DNA from: Blastococcus sp.
Lineage (GTDB): Bacteria > Actinomycetota > Actinomycetes > Mycobacteriales > Geodermatophilaceae
Length of the DNA stretch: 16,200 bases
Assembly (NCBI GenBank): GCA_025963345.1
Contig: JAOPUS010000014.1
Location: 1 to 16,200 of the forward strand
Direction of reading: 5' to 3'
Below the pieces are notes generated by a model. That model did no database searches and was not told the origin of the DNA. It saw only the letters and a list, made by a program, of their open reading frames with translations. Below are positions 1 through 5,953 of the stretch, one piece after another; position 1 is the stretch's first letter, and each line of letters opens with the position of its first letter. The position numbers were made by a program, and so were the translations under genes.

Positions 1-425
1 TTCGGCGCGGGCAGCAGCCGCTGCCCCTTGCGCTTGAATCCGGCCTCGCCGCCGTAGGCCTCCCGGTGGAACGGCAGGCCGACGATCCGGCCGTCATTGC
101 GGTAGGACCAGCCGTGGTACGGGCAGCGGAAGTGCGAGGCGTTGCCCATCTCCGCCCGGCACACCTGCATTCCGCGGTGCAGGCACATGTTGAAGTGCGC
201 CCGGATCTCGCCCTCCTCGTCGCGAGTGACGATGAAGGAGTCCTCCAGCACCCGGCGGACGACGTAGTCACCGGGCCTGGCGATCTCGGACTCGTGGGCC
301 ACGAAGATCCATGCCCGGCCGAAGATCCGCTCCTTCTCCAGTTCGAAGAGCTCACGGTCGTTGTAGATGTGCGCGGGGATCATGCCCCGTCGCACGTCGT
401 CGAGGACTCCGGACTGATCGGCCAT
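1..425 (-). CDS. Rieske non-heme iron ring-hydroxylating oxygenase, large (alpha) subunit, N-terminal part
   Basis: Partial gene: 141 codons read from the ATG at 425 to the window start, and the C-terminal catalytic domain lies outside. The fragment has the Rieske [2Fe-2S] ligand pattern, with C81-x-H83 (CLHRG) and C101-x2-H104 (CPYHGW) separated by 17 residues. It is preceded by the usual N-terminal stretch (ELFELEKERIFGRAWIFVAH) of aromatic-ring-hydroxylating dioxygenase alpha subunits. Family knowledge: these subunits take electrons from a reductase or ferredoxin and hydroxylate aromatic or sometimes aliphatic/quaternary-amine substrates at a mononuclear iron. The mononuclear iron ligands cannot be seen here, so the substrate is unknown. 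The gene lies downstream of the permease on the same strand but has its own promoter and the operator motif shared with the two neighbouring units, suggesting the same pathway. A weak AGGAG sits very close to the ATG, with a G-run further upstream. Confidence 0.9.
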   Translation of the reverse strand, partial: MADQSGVLDDVRRGMIPAHIYNDRELFELEKERIFGRAWIFVAHESEIARPGDYVVRRVLEDSFIVTRDEEGEIRAHFNMCLHRGMQVCRAEMGNASHFRCPYHGWSYRNDGRIVGLPFHREAYGGEAGFKRKGQRLLPAP

Positions 426-454
426 GCTCCTGGCCCCCCTATGAGGTCATTCCT

Positions 455-479
455 TCTGCAAAGCAGAGTCATGCTCTGT
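455..479. promoter_or_regulatory. Operator-like 25-bp three-half-site motif, copy A (Rieske gene)
   Basis: Read on the minus strand this is ACAGA-N7-TCTGC-N3-GCAGA. It matches the pattern RCAGA-N7-TCYGC-N3-GCRGA found at two other promoters in the window with identical internal spacing. It lies between the predicted -10 box (482-487) and the start codon at 425, a position suited to repression. TCTGC-N3-GCAGA is itself a palindrome resembling operators reported for IclR-family regulators; that assignment is inference. A further inverted repeat, TGCTCT/AGAGCA (472-477 and 485-490), overlaps it. Confidence 0.6.
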
Positions 480-481
480 CG

Positions 482-510
482 AGTAGAGCAAGTGACCGCC
501 ACCACGTCAA
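482..510 (-). promoter_or_regulatory. Predicted sigma70-type promoter of the Rieske oxygenase gene
   Basis: On the minus strand, TTGACG (505-510) and TCTACT (482-487) are separated by 17 bp. Transcription would begin inside or just ahead of operator copy A. Support is consensus similarity and the matching layout at the other two motif-bearing promoters. Confidence 0.45.
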
Positions 511-552
511 GGTGGACACCCACGCCTGCGTCTGCCGTACCGAGAGCGAAGG

Positions 553-1968
553 TCAGGAGTTCGGCAGGATGAAGATCAGCCAGGTCAGCATGGGCGCGGT
601 GACGGCCATGCTGATGCCCCACGCCAGCATCGTGCGGAACAGCGTGGGCTGTTCTTCCTCCGGTGCGTTGGCCAGCGTCAGGGCGCCGACCGAGCTGAAG
701 GGGGTGGAGTCCACCACCGTGGCGGAGATGGCCAGCGCGACGATCATCGCCGTCGCGCCCACCTCGCCCCGGGCCAGGAAAGGTGCCGCCAGCGGGATCA
801 GCACCGCGATCAGGCCGGCGCTGGAGGCAAAGGCCGAGGTGAACGCCCCGACGAGGCAGAGCAGGAAGGCCGTGAGCAGCGGAGCGCCGAGCCCGGCGAT
901 GCCGTTGCCGATCACGTCGATCGTGCCGTAGCGCTGCAGCGCGCCGACATAGGTGACCACACCGCAGATCAGCAGCACGACCGACCAGACGATCCGCCGA
1001 TCGGCGTTGGCGACGCGGCCAGGAAAGGCCAGGTGAAGCAGGGCCGCGCCGATGAGCGCGAGGAAGCCGATCTCCAGGTCGAAGACGAGCGCACCGACTG
1101 CCACGCCCAGGATGATCAGCATGGTGATCACCTGATCGACCCGCAGCGGCGTGCGCTCGGCGTCGAGCCGCGGCAACGCCGTGCTGACCGACCCGGTCCG
1201 CTCGACCGCAGCTCCGCCGGCTCCCATACCGCCGTGCAGGGTGACGTCGCTGGTGCCCACGCCGCCTGGCACCGGGGCGTCGGTCGCCAACCCGGGCAGC
1301 CGGTCCGGGACGTCGCCGGAGCCGAGTGTGCCGGTGGCCTCCGACAGCCGCTGACCGCGCTCGCGCAGCAGCGTGCGGCCACCGAAGAGCAGGTAGATGA
1401 CGACGGCGAGCCCGATGTTGTAAGCGGCATTGCCGAAGAACAGCTCGGTCGCCGAGACCTCGAGGCCGTTCGCCTCGGCCGACTGGCGAACGATGATGGC
1501 CAGCCCGTTGAGCGGCGAGAAGTTTCCTAGGCACGACCCGTGCATGACCATGAGCGCGGCCATTCGGCGGTCGATGCCGTACCGCGCGCCCAGTCGCAGG
1601 CAGAGCGGGGCCAGCATCGCGACGCCGGCCGGGCCGAGGGCGCCGGCCATCGTGGGGACGGCCGAGAAGAAGAAGATCATCCACGGCACCAGGGCCGGAC
1701 GGTCGCCCAGTAGGCCGACCGCTCGGTCGATGAGCCACTCGAGGGTGCCGTTGACCGCCGCGAGACCGAACAGGTACGTGACGCCCACGAGCAGCACGAA
1801 CAGATCGGGCGGGAAGCCGGCCAGCAGTTCGTCGACGGTCTCGTGGGCCACGAGCGTGCCGACCAGGAACGTGGCGATGAGTGCCAGCGCGCCGATGTTG
1901 ACCGGCCGCAGCGTCCCGATGACAAAGACGAGCACGAGACCCACGACGCCGATGACGTGAATGGACAC
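553..1968 (-). CDS. MatC/SLC13-type dicarboxylate permease
   Basis: A 471-residue integral membrane protein. Residues 1 to about 150 resemble the MatC N-terminal domain of malonate/dicarboxylate carriers: it opens MSIHVIGVVGLVLVF, then a hydrophobic GALALIATFLVG segment, then a glycine-rich ATVPTMAGALGP-like membrane region (here SAVPTMAGALGPAGVAML). The second half has the repeated transmembrane segments of ion-transporter-superfamily permeases, including AFTSAFASSAGLIAVLIPLAAP and VVDSTPFSSVGAL. A hydrophilic, low-complexity linker of roughly 65 residues (about 205-270) separates the halves. Family knowledge: such carriers import small di- or tricarboxylates. The GTG start at 1968 is chosen because AGGAG lies 5 nt upstream. 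The gene is monocistronic or heads a unit reading towards the Rieske gene, and its promoter carries the shared operator. Likely role: uptake of an acidic substrate for the island; the substrate is unproven. Confidence 0.87.
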   Translation of the reverse strand: MSIHVIGVVGLVLVFVIGTLRPVNIGALALIATFLVGTLVAHETVDELLAGFPPDLFVLLVGVTYLFGLAAVNGTLEWLIDRAVGLLGDRPALVPWMIFFFSAVPTMAGALGPAGVAMLAPLCLRLGARYGIDRRMAALMVMHGSCLGNFSPLNGLAIIVRQSAEANGLEVSATELFFGNAAYNIGLAVVIYLLFGGRTLLRERGQRLSEATGTLGSGDVPDRLPGLATDAPVPGGVGTSDVTLHGGMGAGGAAVERTGSVSTALPRLDAERTPLRVDQVITMLIILGVAVGALVFDLEIGFLALIGAALLHLAFPGRVANADRRIVWSVVLLICGVVTYVGALQRYGTIDVIGNGIAGLGAPLLTAFLLCLVGAFTSAFASSAGLIAVLIPLAAPFLARGEVGATAMIVALAISATVVDSTPFSSVGALTLANAPEEEQPTLFRTMLAWGISMAVTAPMLTWLIFILPNS

Positions 1969-2037
1969 AGGAACTCCTCTGCTCGGAGGCGAACGACGAG
2001 GGAACGGGCCGTCTGCGCGGCGACGGCGCTGCGCTTC

Positions 2038-2062
2038 TCTGCGGTGCGGAAGTCATTTCTGC
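2038..2062. promoter_or_regulatory. Operator-like 25-bp three-half-site motif, copy B (permease gene)
   Basis: The minus strand reads GCAGA-N7-TCCGC-N3-GCAGA, the second copy of the pattern shared by the three units of the island. It overlaps the predicted -10 hexamer of the permease promoter, so occupancy would block RNA polymerase. Confidence 0.6.
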
Positions 2063-2084
2063 CAGGGTCTGAGCGTGGTGTCAA
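2056..2084 (-). promoter_or_regulatory. Predicted promoter of the dicarboxylate permease
   Basis: On the minus strand, a consensus TTGACA (2079-2084) is followed after 17 bp by CAGAAA (2056-2061). The -10 is poor, but the -35 is perfect and the layout parallels the promoter upstream of 4104. The leader would be about 80 nt. Confidence 0.4.
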
Positions 2085-2134
2085 ACGTCACAGCCGCGGC
2101 GCGACGCGACCCGGCACGGCAGGTCGCGGGGTGC

Positions 2135-2482
2135 AAGGCCGACCGTTTCGCGAGATCCCGAGTCGGTGTCGGCGTCCGCCTCGCCTCGCCCGGACCCGGT
2201 GCGGTCGGCCCCTCCGTTGCGGTGCAGAACGCCGACGACGAGTCGATCCCGGTGCTGGTGCTGATCGGGTAGATGCCCGCTGGGATCGTCGACCCGCAGC
2301 GGTCCGCGCACGACGGCCGGCACCCCGGGTCTTCTCCGCCGACCCGCACTTCGCCGAGTTTCGCCCGCTCGCTCGGCGGCTGCGGTATCCGGGTGGGCCG
2401 GGACGAGGACCTGGCGGCGGCCCTCGAGGAGGCGCCGGCCCAGGAGCGGCCGGCGATCGTCGACGTCACCCAGGACCGGATG
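2135..2482 (+). pseudogene. Relic of a thiamine-diphosphate-dependent enzyme (acetolactate synthase-like family)
   Basis: Two protein fragments in different frames survive. At 2135-2269 the frame reads KADRFARSRVGVGV, then SPGPGA, then NADDESIPVLVLIG and a stop at 2270-2272. This matches the PYR-domain signature of the acetolactate synthase/benzoylformate decarboxylase superfamily (ADGYAR..GRVGV..SGPGATN..N A..DSIPVLVLTG). At 2338-2358 another frame gives ADPHFAE, and from 2360 a frame shifted at the TTT of 2359-2361 continues FARSLGGCGIRV, DEDLAAALEEA and ERPAIVDV, matching the end of the C-terminal thiamine-diphosphate domain. About 400 central residues, the usual N-terminus and a start codon are missing. 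The relic is on the opposite strand to its neighbours. Which family member it was cannot be told. It could derive from a gene once belonging to the island. Confidence 0.75.
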
Positions 2483-2526
2483 TACGGCCTTCGCCCGGGC
2501 TCACTCGACCGGCCGCCCGGTGAGGC

Positions 2527-2557
2527 GGGTGGCGCCCAGGGGTCCTGGGCGCCACCC
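2527..2557 (-). terminator. Hairpin terminator after the isochorismatase-fold gene
   Basis: A perfect 14-bp GC-rich stem (2527-2540 with 2544-2557) closes a 3-nt loop. It begins four bases beyond the stop codon at 2561-2563. There is no T-run on either side, as is common for high-GC actinobacterial terminators. By symmetry it would also stop plus-strand transcription from the neighbouring relic. Confidence 0.7.
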
Positions 2558-2560
2558 CTG

Positions 2561-3214
2561 TCACGCGGGACGCAGGCCCTGCAGGTAGGAGACCGTCTCC
2601 CCCAGGCCGACGACGTCGCCGTACTTGGCGTCGATGTCGAACAGACTGGCCGCGTGCGGCAGTGCTGCCCGGTCCCCCACCGCTTCCTCGACGACGATGG
2701 TGTGGAAACCGTAGGAGCAGGCATCGACGGCGGTGGCGCGCACACACCCGCTCGTGGTGCACCCGGTGATGATCAAGGTATCGACCCGCCGGGAGACCAA
2801 GCGGGCCGCCAGATCGGTGCCGAAGAAGCACGACGCGTACTTCTTCACCAGGGTCGTCTCGTTGGGCCGCTGGTTCAGTCGCGCGTCGACCTTCACCCAC
2901 TCGCTCCCCTCGACCAGCCAGCTGTTGGCCGGGATCTTGCGCACCCAGATCCCCGCCTCCTGCAGCTCCGCGTCGTAGGCGACCGTCGAGAAGATGACCG
3001 GGATGCCGGCGGCCCGGGCCGGCTCCAGCAGCGTGATGGTCGCAGCGAGCTGGGTGTCCAGGTCGCCGGCCAGCGGCGAGCGCAGGTCGGTGAAGCCAGT
3101 GATGAAGTCCACCGCGAGCAGCGCCGGCCGTTGCCCGAAGCCGACCCGGCGGCCGAAGCCCTTGTCGTGGAACTCCTTGCGCAGCCGGGTGTACTCCTCG
3201 ACGACCTCGCTCAT
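2561..3214 (-). CDS. Isochorismatase-fold amidohydrolase (N-carbamoylsarcosine/maleamate amidase-like)
   Basis: A 217-residue cytosolic cysteine hydrolase. The catalytic triad of the family is visible: D36 (LLAVDFITGF), a lysine in VKKYASCFFGT (K124 or K125) and the nucleophile C157 in TGCTTSGCVRATAVDA. The C-terminal AVGDRAALPHAASLFDIDAKYGDV is also typical. Family knowledge: members with GCTTSGCVRA hydrolyse carbamoyl or amide C-N bonds (N-carbamoylsarcosine amidase, maleamate amidase NicF) rather than isochorismate. The true substrate is not readable here. The ATG at 3214 is preferred over upstream in-frame starts because it forms an ATGA overlap with the stop of the preceding gene, implying translational coupling. 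A strong hairpin follows. The two hydrolases probably act in sequence on a nitrogen-containing compound. Confidence 0.88.
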   Translation of the reverse strand: MSEVVEEYTRLRKEFHDKGFGRRVGFGQRPALLAVDFITGFTDLRSPLAGDLDTQLAATITLLEPARAAGIPVIFSTVAYDAELQEAGIWVRKIPANSWLVEGSEWVKVDARLNQRPNETTLVKKYASCFFGTDLAARLVSRRVDTLIITGCTTSGCVRATAVDACSYGFHTIVVEEAVGDRAALPHAASLFDIDAKYGDVVGLGETVSYLQGLRPA

Positions 3215-4104
3215 CGCGCGACCTCTCCCGCCGGGGCACCGACGGAGCCGCGCTGCGCGCGATAGGCCTCGGCGATCTCGTCGGCCGTGGCCAGCCACAC
3301 CCCCTCGTGGCCGGCGATGTACTCCAGAGCCTGGTCCAGGTACTTGTGCCGGAACGGCTGGTTGACGCTGAACGGGTGTACACACAGCGCCATCACACGG
3401 CCGCTGTGGGCAGAGTCCGCATACAGCTGGTCCAGTTGGTCACGGACCGCCTGCAGGAACTCGGGGCCGGTGTAGCTCTTGCTCACGAACAGCGTGACGT
3501 CGTTCATCTCGATGGAGTAGGGGACGCTCAGCATCCCGGTCACGCTCAGCTCGTAGGGCTGGTCGTCGTTCGTCCAGTCCAGCGTGTACCCCAGGCCCAG
3601 CTCGGCCAGCAGGGAAGGCGTCTCGAACGTCTCGGTGAGCGCCGGACCGAGCCAGCCCTGGGGGCGACGGCCGGTCGCGGCCTCGATCGTGTCGACGACC
3701 TCAGCGAGATAGGCCCGCTCCTCCTCGCGCGACATCCCGGCCTGGAAGGTGGAGTTGTCGCGGCCATGCGCCATCCAGGCCCAGCCCCGCTCGCGTCCGG
3801 CCTGGATGATCTGGGGATACCGGCTGCAGACGTCGGAGTTCAGCAGCACGCTCGCCCGGACGCCGTGCCGATCCAGGCTCTCGATGAGCCGCCAGATGCC
3901 CACACGAGGCCCGTAGTCCCGCCACCCGTAGTTGAGCGGGTCGGGCGTCAGGCCGGCGGTACCCCCGAAGATGCTCGTGGACGGCCTGTCGACCTGGTAG
4001 TGCTCGATGTTGAGGCCCAGGTAGAAGGCGACGCGCGCACCCCCGGGCCAGGTGATCGCCGGACGCTCGGGGATCGGGCTGTACGAGAAGAGCTGATTGT
4101 CCAT
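3211..4104 (-). CDS. Polysaccharide deacetylase-fold hydrolase, PuuE/allantoinase-like
   Basis: A 297-residue protein without signal peptide or membrane segment, so intracellular, unlike true cell-wall deacetylases. It has the NodB-homology fold pattern: RVAFYLGLNIEHY near residues 24-36, VLLNSDVC, WMAHGRDNS (H113, N117), TGRRPQGWLGPAL, and a late CVHPF (H243). Family knowledge: the PuuE-like branch includes cofactor-independent allantoinase and related amide or ring hydrolases. The combination with an ATGA-coupled isochorismatase-fold amidase favours hydrolysis of a cyclic or linear amide over sugar deacetylation. The ATG at 4104 is the first plausible start, with AGGA about nine bases upstream. 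It heads a two-gene operon driven by a promoter with the shared 25-bp motif. An exact substrate cannot be named. Confidence 0.85.
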   Translation of the reverse strand: MDNQLFSYSPIPERPAITWPGGARVAFYLGLNIEHYQVDRPSTSIFGGTAGLTPDPLNYGWRDYGPRVGIWRLIESLDRHGVRASVLLNSDVCSRYPQIIQAGRERGWAWMAHGRDNSTFQAGMSREEERAYLAEVVDTIEAATGRRPQGWLGPALTETFETPSLLAELGLGYTLDWTNDDQPYELSVTGMLSVPYSIEMNDVTLFVSKSYTGPEFLQAVRDQLDQLYADSAHSGRVMALCVHPFSVNQPFRHKYLDQALEYIAGHEGVWLATADEIAEAYRAQRGSVGAPAGEVAR

Positions 4105-4168
4105 GGCGGAGGGTCCTGTCGGTCGAGGGACATCGGGGACGGCCGGGGGCTGACTTCGACGGCCCTCT

Positions 4169-4193
4169 TCCGCATTGCAGAATCGTTCTCTGC
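4169..4193. promoter_or_regulatory. Operator-like 25-bp three-half-site motif, copy C (deacetylase-amidase unit)
   Basis: The minus strand reads GCAGA-N7-TCTGC-N3-GCGGA, the third copy of the island motif. It begins eight bases past the predicted -10 box, consistent with a repressor site at the transcription start. Confidence 0.62.
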
Positions 4194-4200
4194 AGGGCGT

Positions 4201-4230
4201 GTTCTAGGCCACATAGGCCGACCGTGTCAA
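4201..4230 (-). promoter_or_regulatory. Predicted promoter of the deacetylase-amidase operon
   Basis: On the minus strand, a consensus TTGACA (4225-4230) lies 18 bp from TAGAAC (4201-4206). This is the best of the three island promoters by consensus and gives a leader of about 90 nt. Confidence 0.5.
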
Positions 4231-4430
4231 CGCCCTCTGCTCCCCTGTCGCGCGGAGCGGGCCACGGCGTGCGCACCGGCGCGCAGGTTCCCTGTACGCA
4301 TCAGGACCACAGGTGTGCGCGCGGCAGCGGGTCGCCGTGGCGCACCGTGTAAAAGCCGAAGGCATCGGCGCTCAGCCGTAACACCTGGATCAACCCGCGA
4401 ATCAGTGCCGCCCGAAGAGGTGGACGGTGT

Positions 4431-5912
4431 CTACCGGGCGTCGTCTACCAACGCCTCGAGGGTGGCTCGGGCTCCACGCGCATGCAGGGACGTCAGCGCC
4501 GCCACGTAGTGCGAGGTGAACCGCTCGTCGTCGGCCAGGTCCCCGAACAGCTCGCGGTCGGCGAGGAAGGCGAGCGGGTCCTCCCGCTGGCGGCGCGCGT
4601 TCGCCATGAGGCGGTCGCTTCTGCGGTCGACCACCTCGATCGACTGGCCCTGCTCGTCGGCCCCCTCGCAGTACCGGGCCCAGCTGGCGACGACCGCGGC
4701 CGACCGGCGGATCTCACCGCCGGCGGCCAGGTTCTCCCTGATCACCGGGAGCAACCATTTCGGGATCCGCTCGGAACCGTCGAAGGCCAGGCGCGCCAAC
4801 GTGTCCCGGATGGCCGGGTTGGAGAAGCGGGCGATCAGGTTCTCCCGGTACTCCGCCAGGTCGATGCCCGGGACCGGCCGGAGGGTCGGCGTCGCCTCCT
4901 CCTCCATGTAGCCGAGCAGGAAGCGCTGGAAGAGCGGGTCCTGGGCCGCTTCATGGACCAGCCGGTATCCCGCGAGGTAGCCGAAGTAGGCCAGCGCCTG
5001 ATGGCTCGCGTTGAGCAGCCGCAGCTTCATCAACTCGTAGGGCTCGACGTCCTCGACGATCTGGACGCCCGCGTCCTCGAGGGGAGGCCGACCGAGGCTG
5101 AAGCGGTCCTCCAGCACCCATTGCGTGAAGGGCTCGCACACGACCGGCCATCCGTCGTCGATGCCGAACCGCTGACGGAGCTCCTCCCGGTCCTCGTCCG
5201 TGGTCCCAGGAGTGATCCGGTCGACCATCGAGTTGGGGAAGGGCACCTCCTGTTCGACCCAGGAGCCGAGCTCCCGGTCCCGCAGGCCCGCGAAGGCGGT
5301 GAAGCTGCGCCGCGCGACGTCGCCGTTGCCCTGGATGTTGTCGCACGACACGACGGTGAACGGCGGCAACCCGCGCTGCCGCCGACGGACCAGCGCCTCG
5401 GTGACCAGTCCGAACGTCGTCCTGGGCACCGCCCCCGACTGCAGGTCGGCCACGACATCGGGGTCGGTGGCGTCGAACTCCCCGGTCACGGGCGAGAAGT
5501 TGTAGCCGCCCTCCGTCACCGTCAGCGACACGATTCGCGTCGCCTCGTCCGCCATCTTCTCGATGACCGCCTCCGGGTCGTCCGGCGCGAGCAGGTACTC
5601 CACGATCGACCCGACGACGCGGGGCTCGAGTGTCCCGTCGGGGTGCTTGATCACGAGGGTGTAGAGCCCGTCCTGCGCGGCCATCACCTCCGCCATGCGG
5701 CGGTCGGACGGCAGCACGCCGACGCCGCAGATACCCCACTCTTCCGCCTTCCCCTGCTCCAGGAGACGGTCGATGTACATCGCCTCGTGCGATCGGTGGA
5801 AGCCGCCCACGCCGAGGTGCACGATCCCCGTCCGCACTCCCTCCCGGTCGTAGGCCGGGGTCGACACCGATGCGCTCAGCGAGGACAGCGTCTTCCGGTT
5901 GAGGGGCTGCAT
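4431..5912 (-). CDS. Mannitol 2-dehydrogenase-family polyol dehydrogenase
   Basis: A 493-residue long-chain polyol dehydrogenase, a cytosolic enzyme that oxidises D-mannitol to D-fructose or, in some members, D-arabitol to D-xylulose with NAD. The Rossmann start reads GIVHLGVGGFHRSHEAMY. The catalytic signature KLRLLNASHQAL gives K296, N301 and H304, and SCDNIQGNG gives N192. These align one residue later than K295, N300, H303 and N191 of the characterised Pseudomonas fluorescens mannitol 2-dehydrogenase. Length is normal for the family. The ATG at 5912 is chosen because GGAGG lies 5 nt upstream; the longer reading to 5957 would overlap the xylulokinase gene and has no better site. It is the last gene of the operon, 41 nt after the kinase. 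Since the operon has xylulokinase and no fructokinase, D-arabitol is a likely substrate, by inference. Confidence 0.92.
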   Translation of the reverse strand: MQPLNRKTLSSLSASVSTPAYDREGVRTGIVHLGVGGFHRSHEAMYIDRLLEQGKAEEWGICGVGVLPSDRRMAEVMAAQDGLYTLVIKHPDGTLEPRVVGSIVEYLLAPDDPEAVIEKMADEATRIVSLTVTEGGYNFSPVTGEFDATDPDVVADLQSGAVPRTTFGLVTEALVRRRQRGLPPFTVVSCDNIQGNGDVARRSFTAFAGLRDRELGSWVEQEVPFPNSMVDRITPGTTDEDREELRQRFGIDDGWPVVCEPFTQWVLEDRFSLGRPPLEDAGVQIVEDVEPYELMKLRLLNASHQALAYFGYLAGYRLVHEAAQDPLFQRFLLGYMEEEATPTLRPVPGIDLAEYRENLIARFSNPAIRDTLARLAFDGSERIPKWLLPVIRENLAAGGEIRRSAAVVASWARYCEGADEQGQSIEVVDRRSDRLMANARRQREDPLAFLADRELFGDLADDERFTSHYVAALTSLHARGARATLEALVDDAR

Positions 5913-5953
5913 GTCGTCCTCCGCAGGGTCGACGGTGTCCCGGGCGCACCCGG

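Larger units (their letters stand above)
4105..4430. other. Intergenic region between the polyol operon end and the deacetylase-like gene
   Basis: This 326-bp stretch holds the promoter and operator copy C (listed separately) in its left half. Its right half, beyond the mannitol dehydrogenase-family stop codon, shows no convincing gene. Only weak inverted repeats are present, such as GTGCGC (4315-4320) with GCGCAC (4340-4345). No clear terminator for the polyol operon could be identified. Confidence 0.6.

Noticed and set aside
380..2056. 558-codon minus-strand open frame overlapping the permease
   Set aside because: It is an alternative frame of the permease gene, Arg/Ala-rich and lacking hydrophobic segments; the 553-1968 frame has clear MatC-like membrane structure.
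2273..3265. 330-codon plus-strand open frame
   Set aside because: Only its first 70 codons resemble a protein, and these belong to the thiamine-diphosphate enzyme relic. The rest runs antisense to the amidase gene with no family features.
4261..4345. Inverted repeats GCCACGGCG/CGCCGTGGC and GTGCGC/GCGCAC after the polyol operon
   Set aside because: The arms are short and far apart or enclose large loops, as expected by chance at this GC content; not called a terminator.
3307..4509. 400-codon plus-strand open frame
   Set aside because: It is antisense to the deacetylase-like gene and crosses its promoter. Composition is Arg/Gly/Ala-biased with no recognisable motif, as expected of shadow frames in GC-rich DNA.
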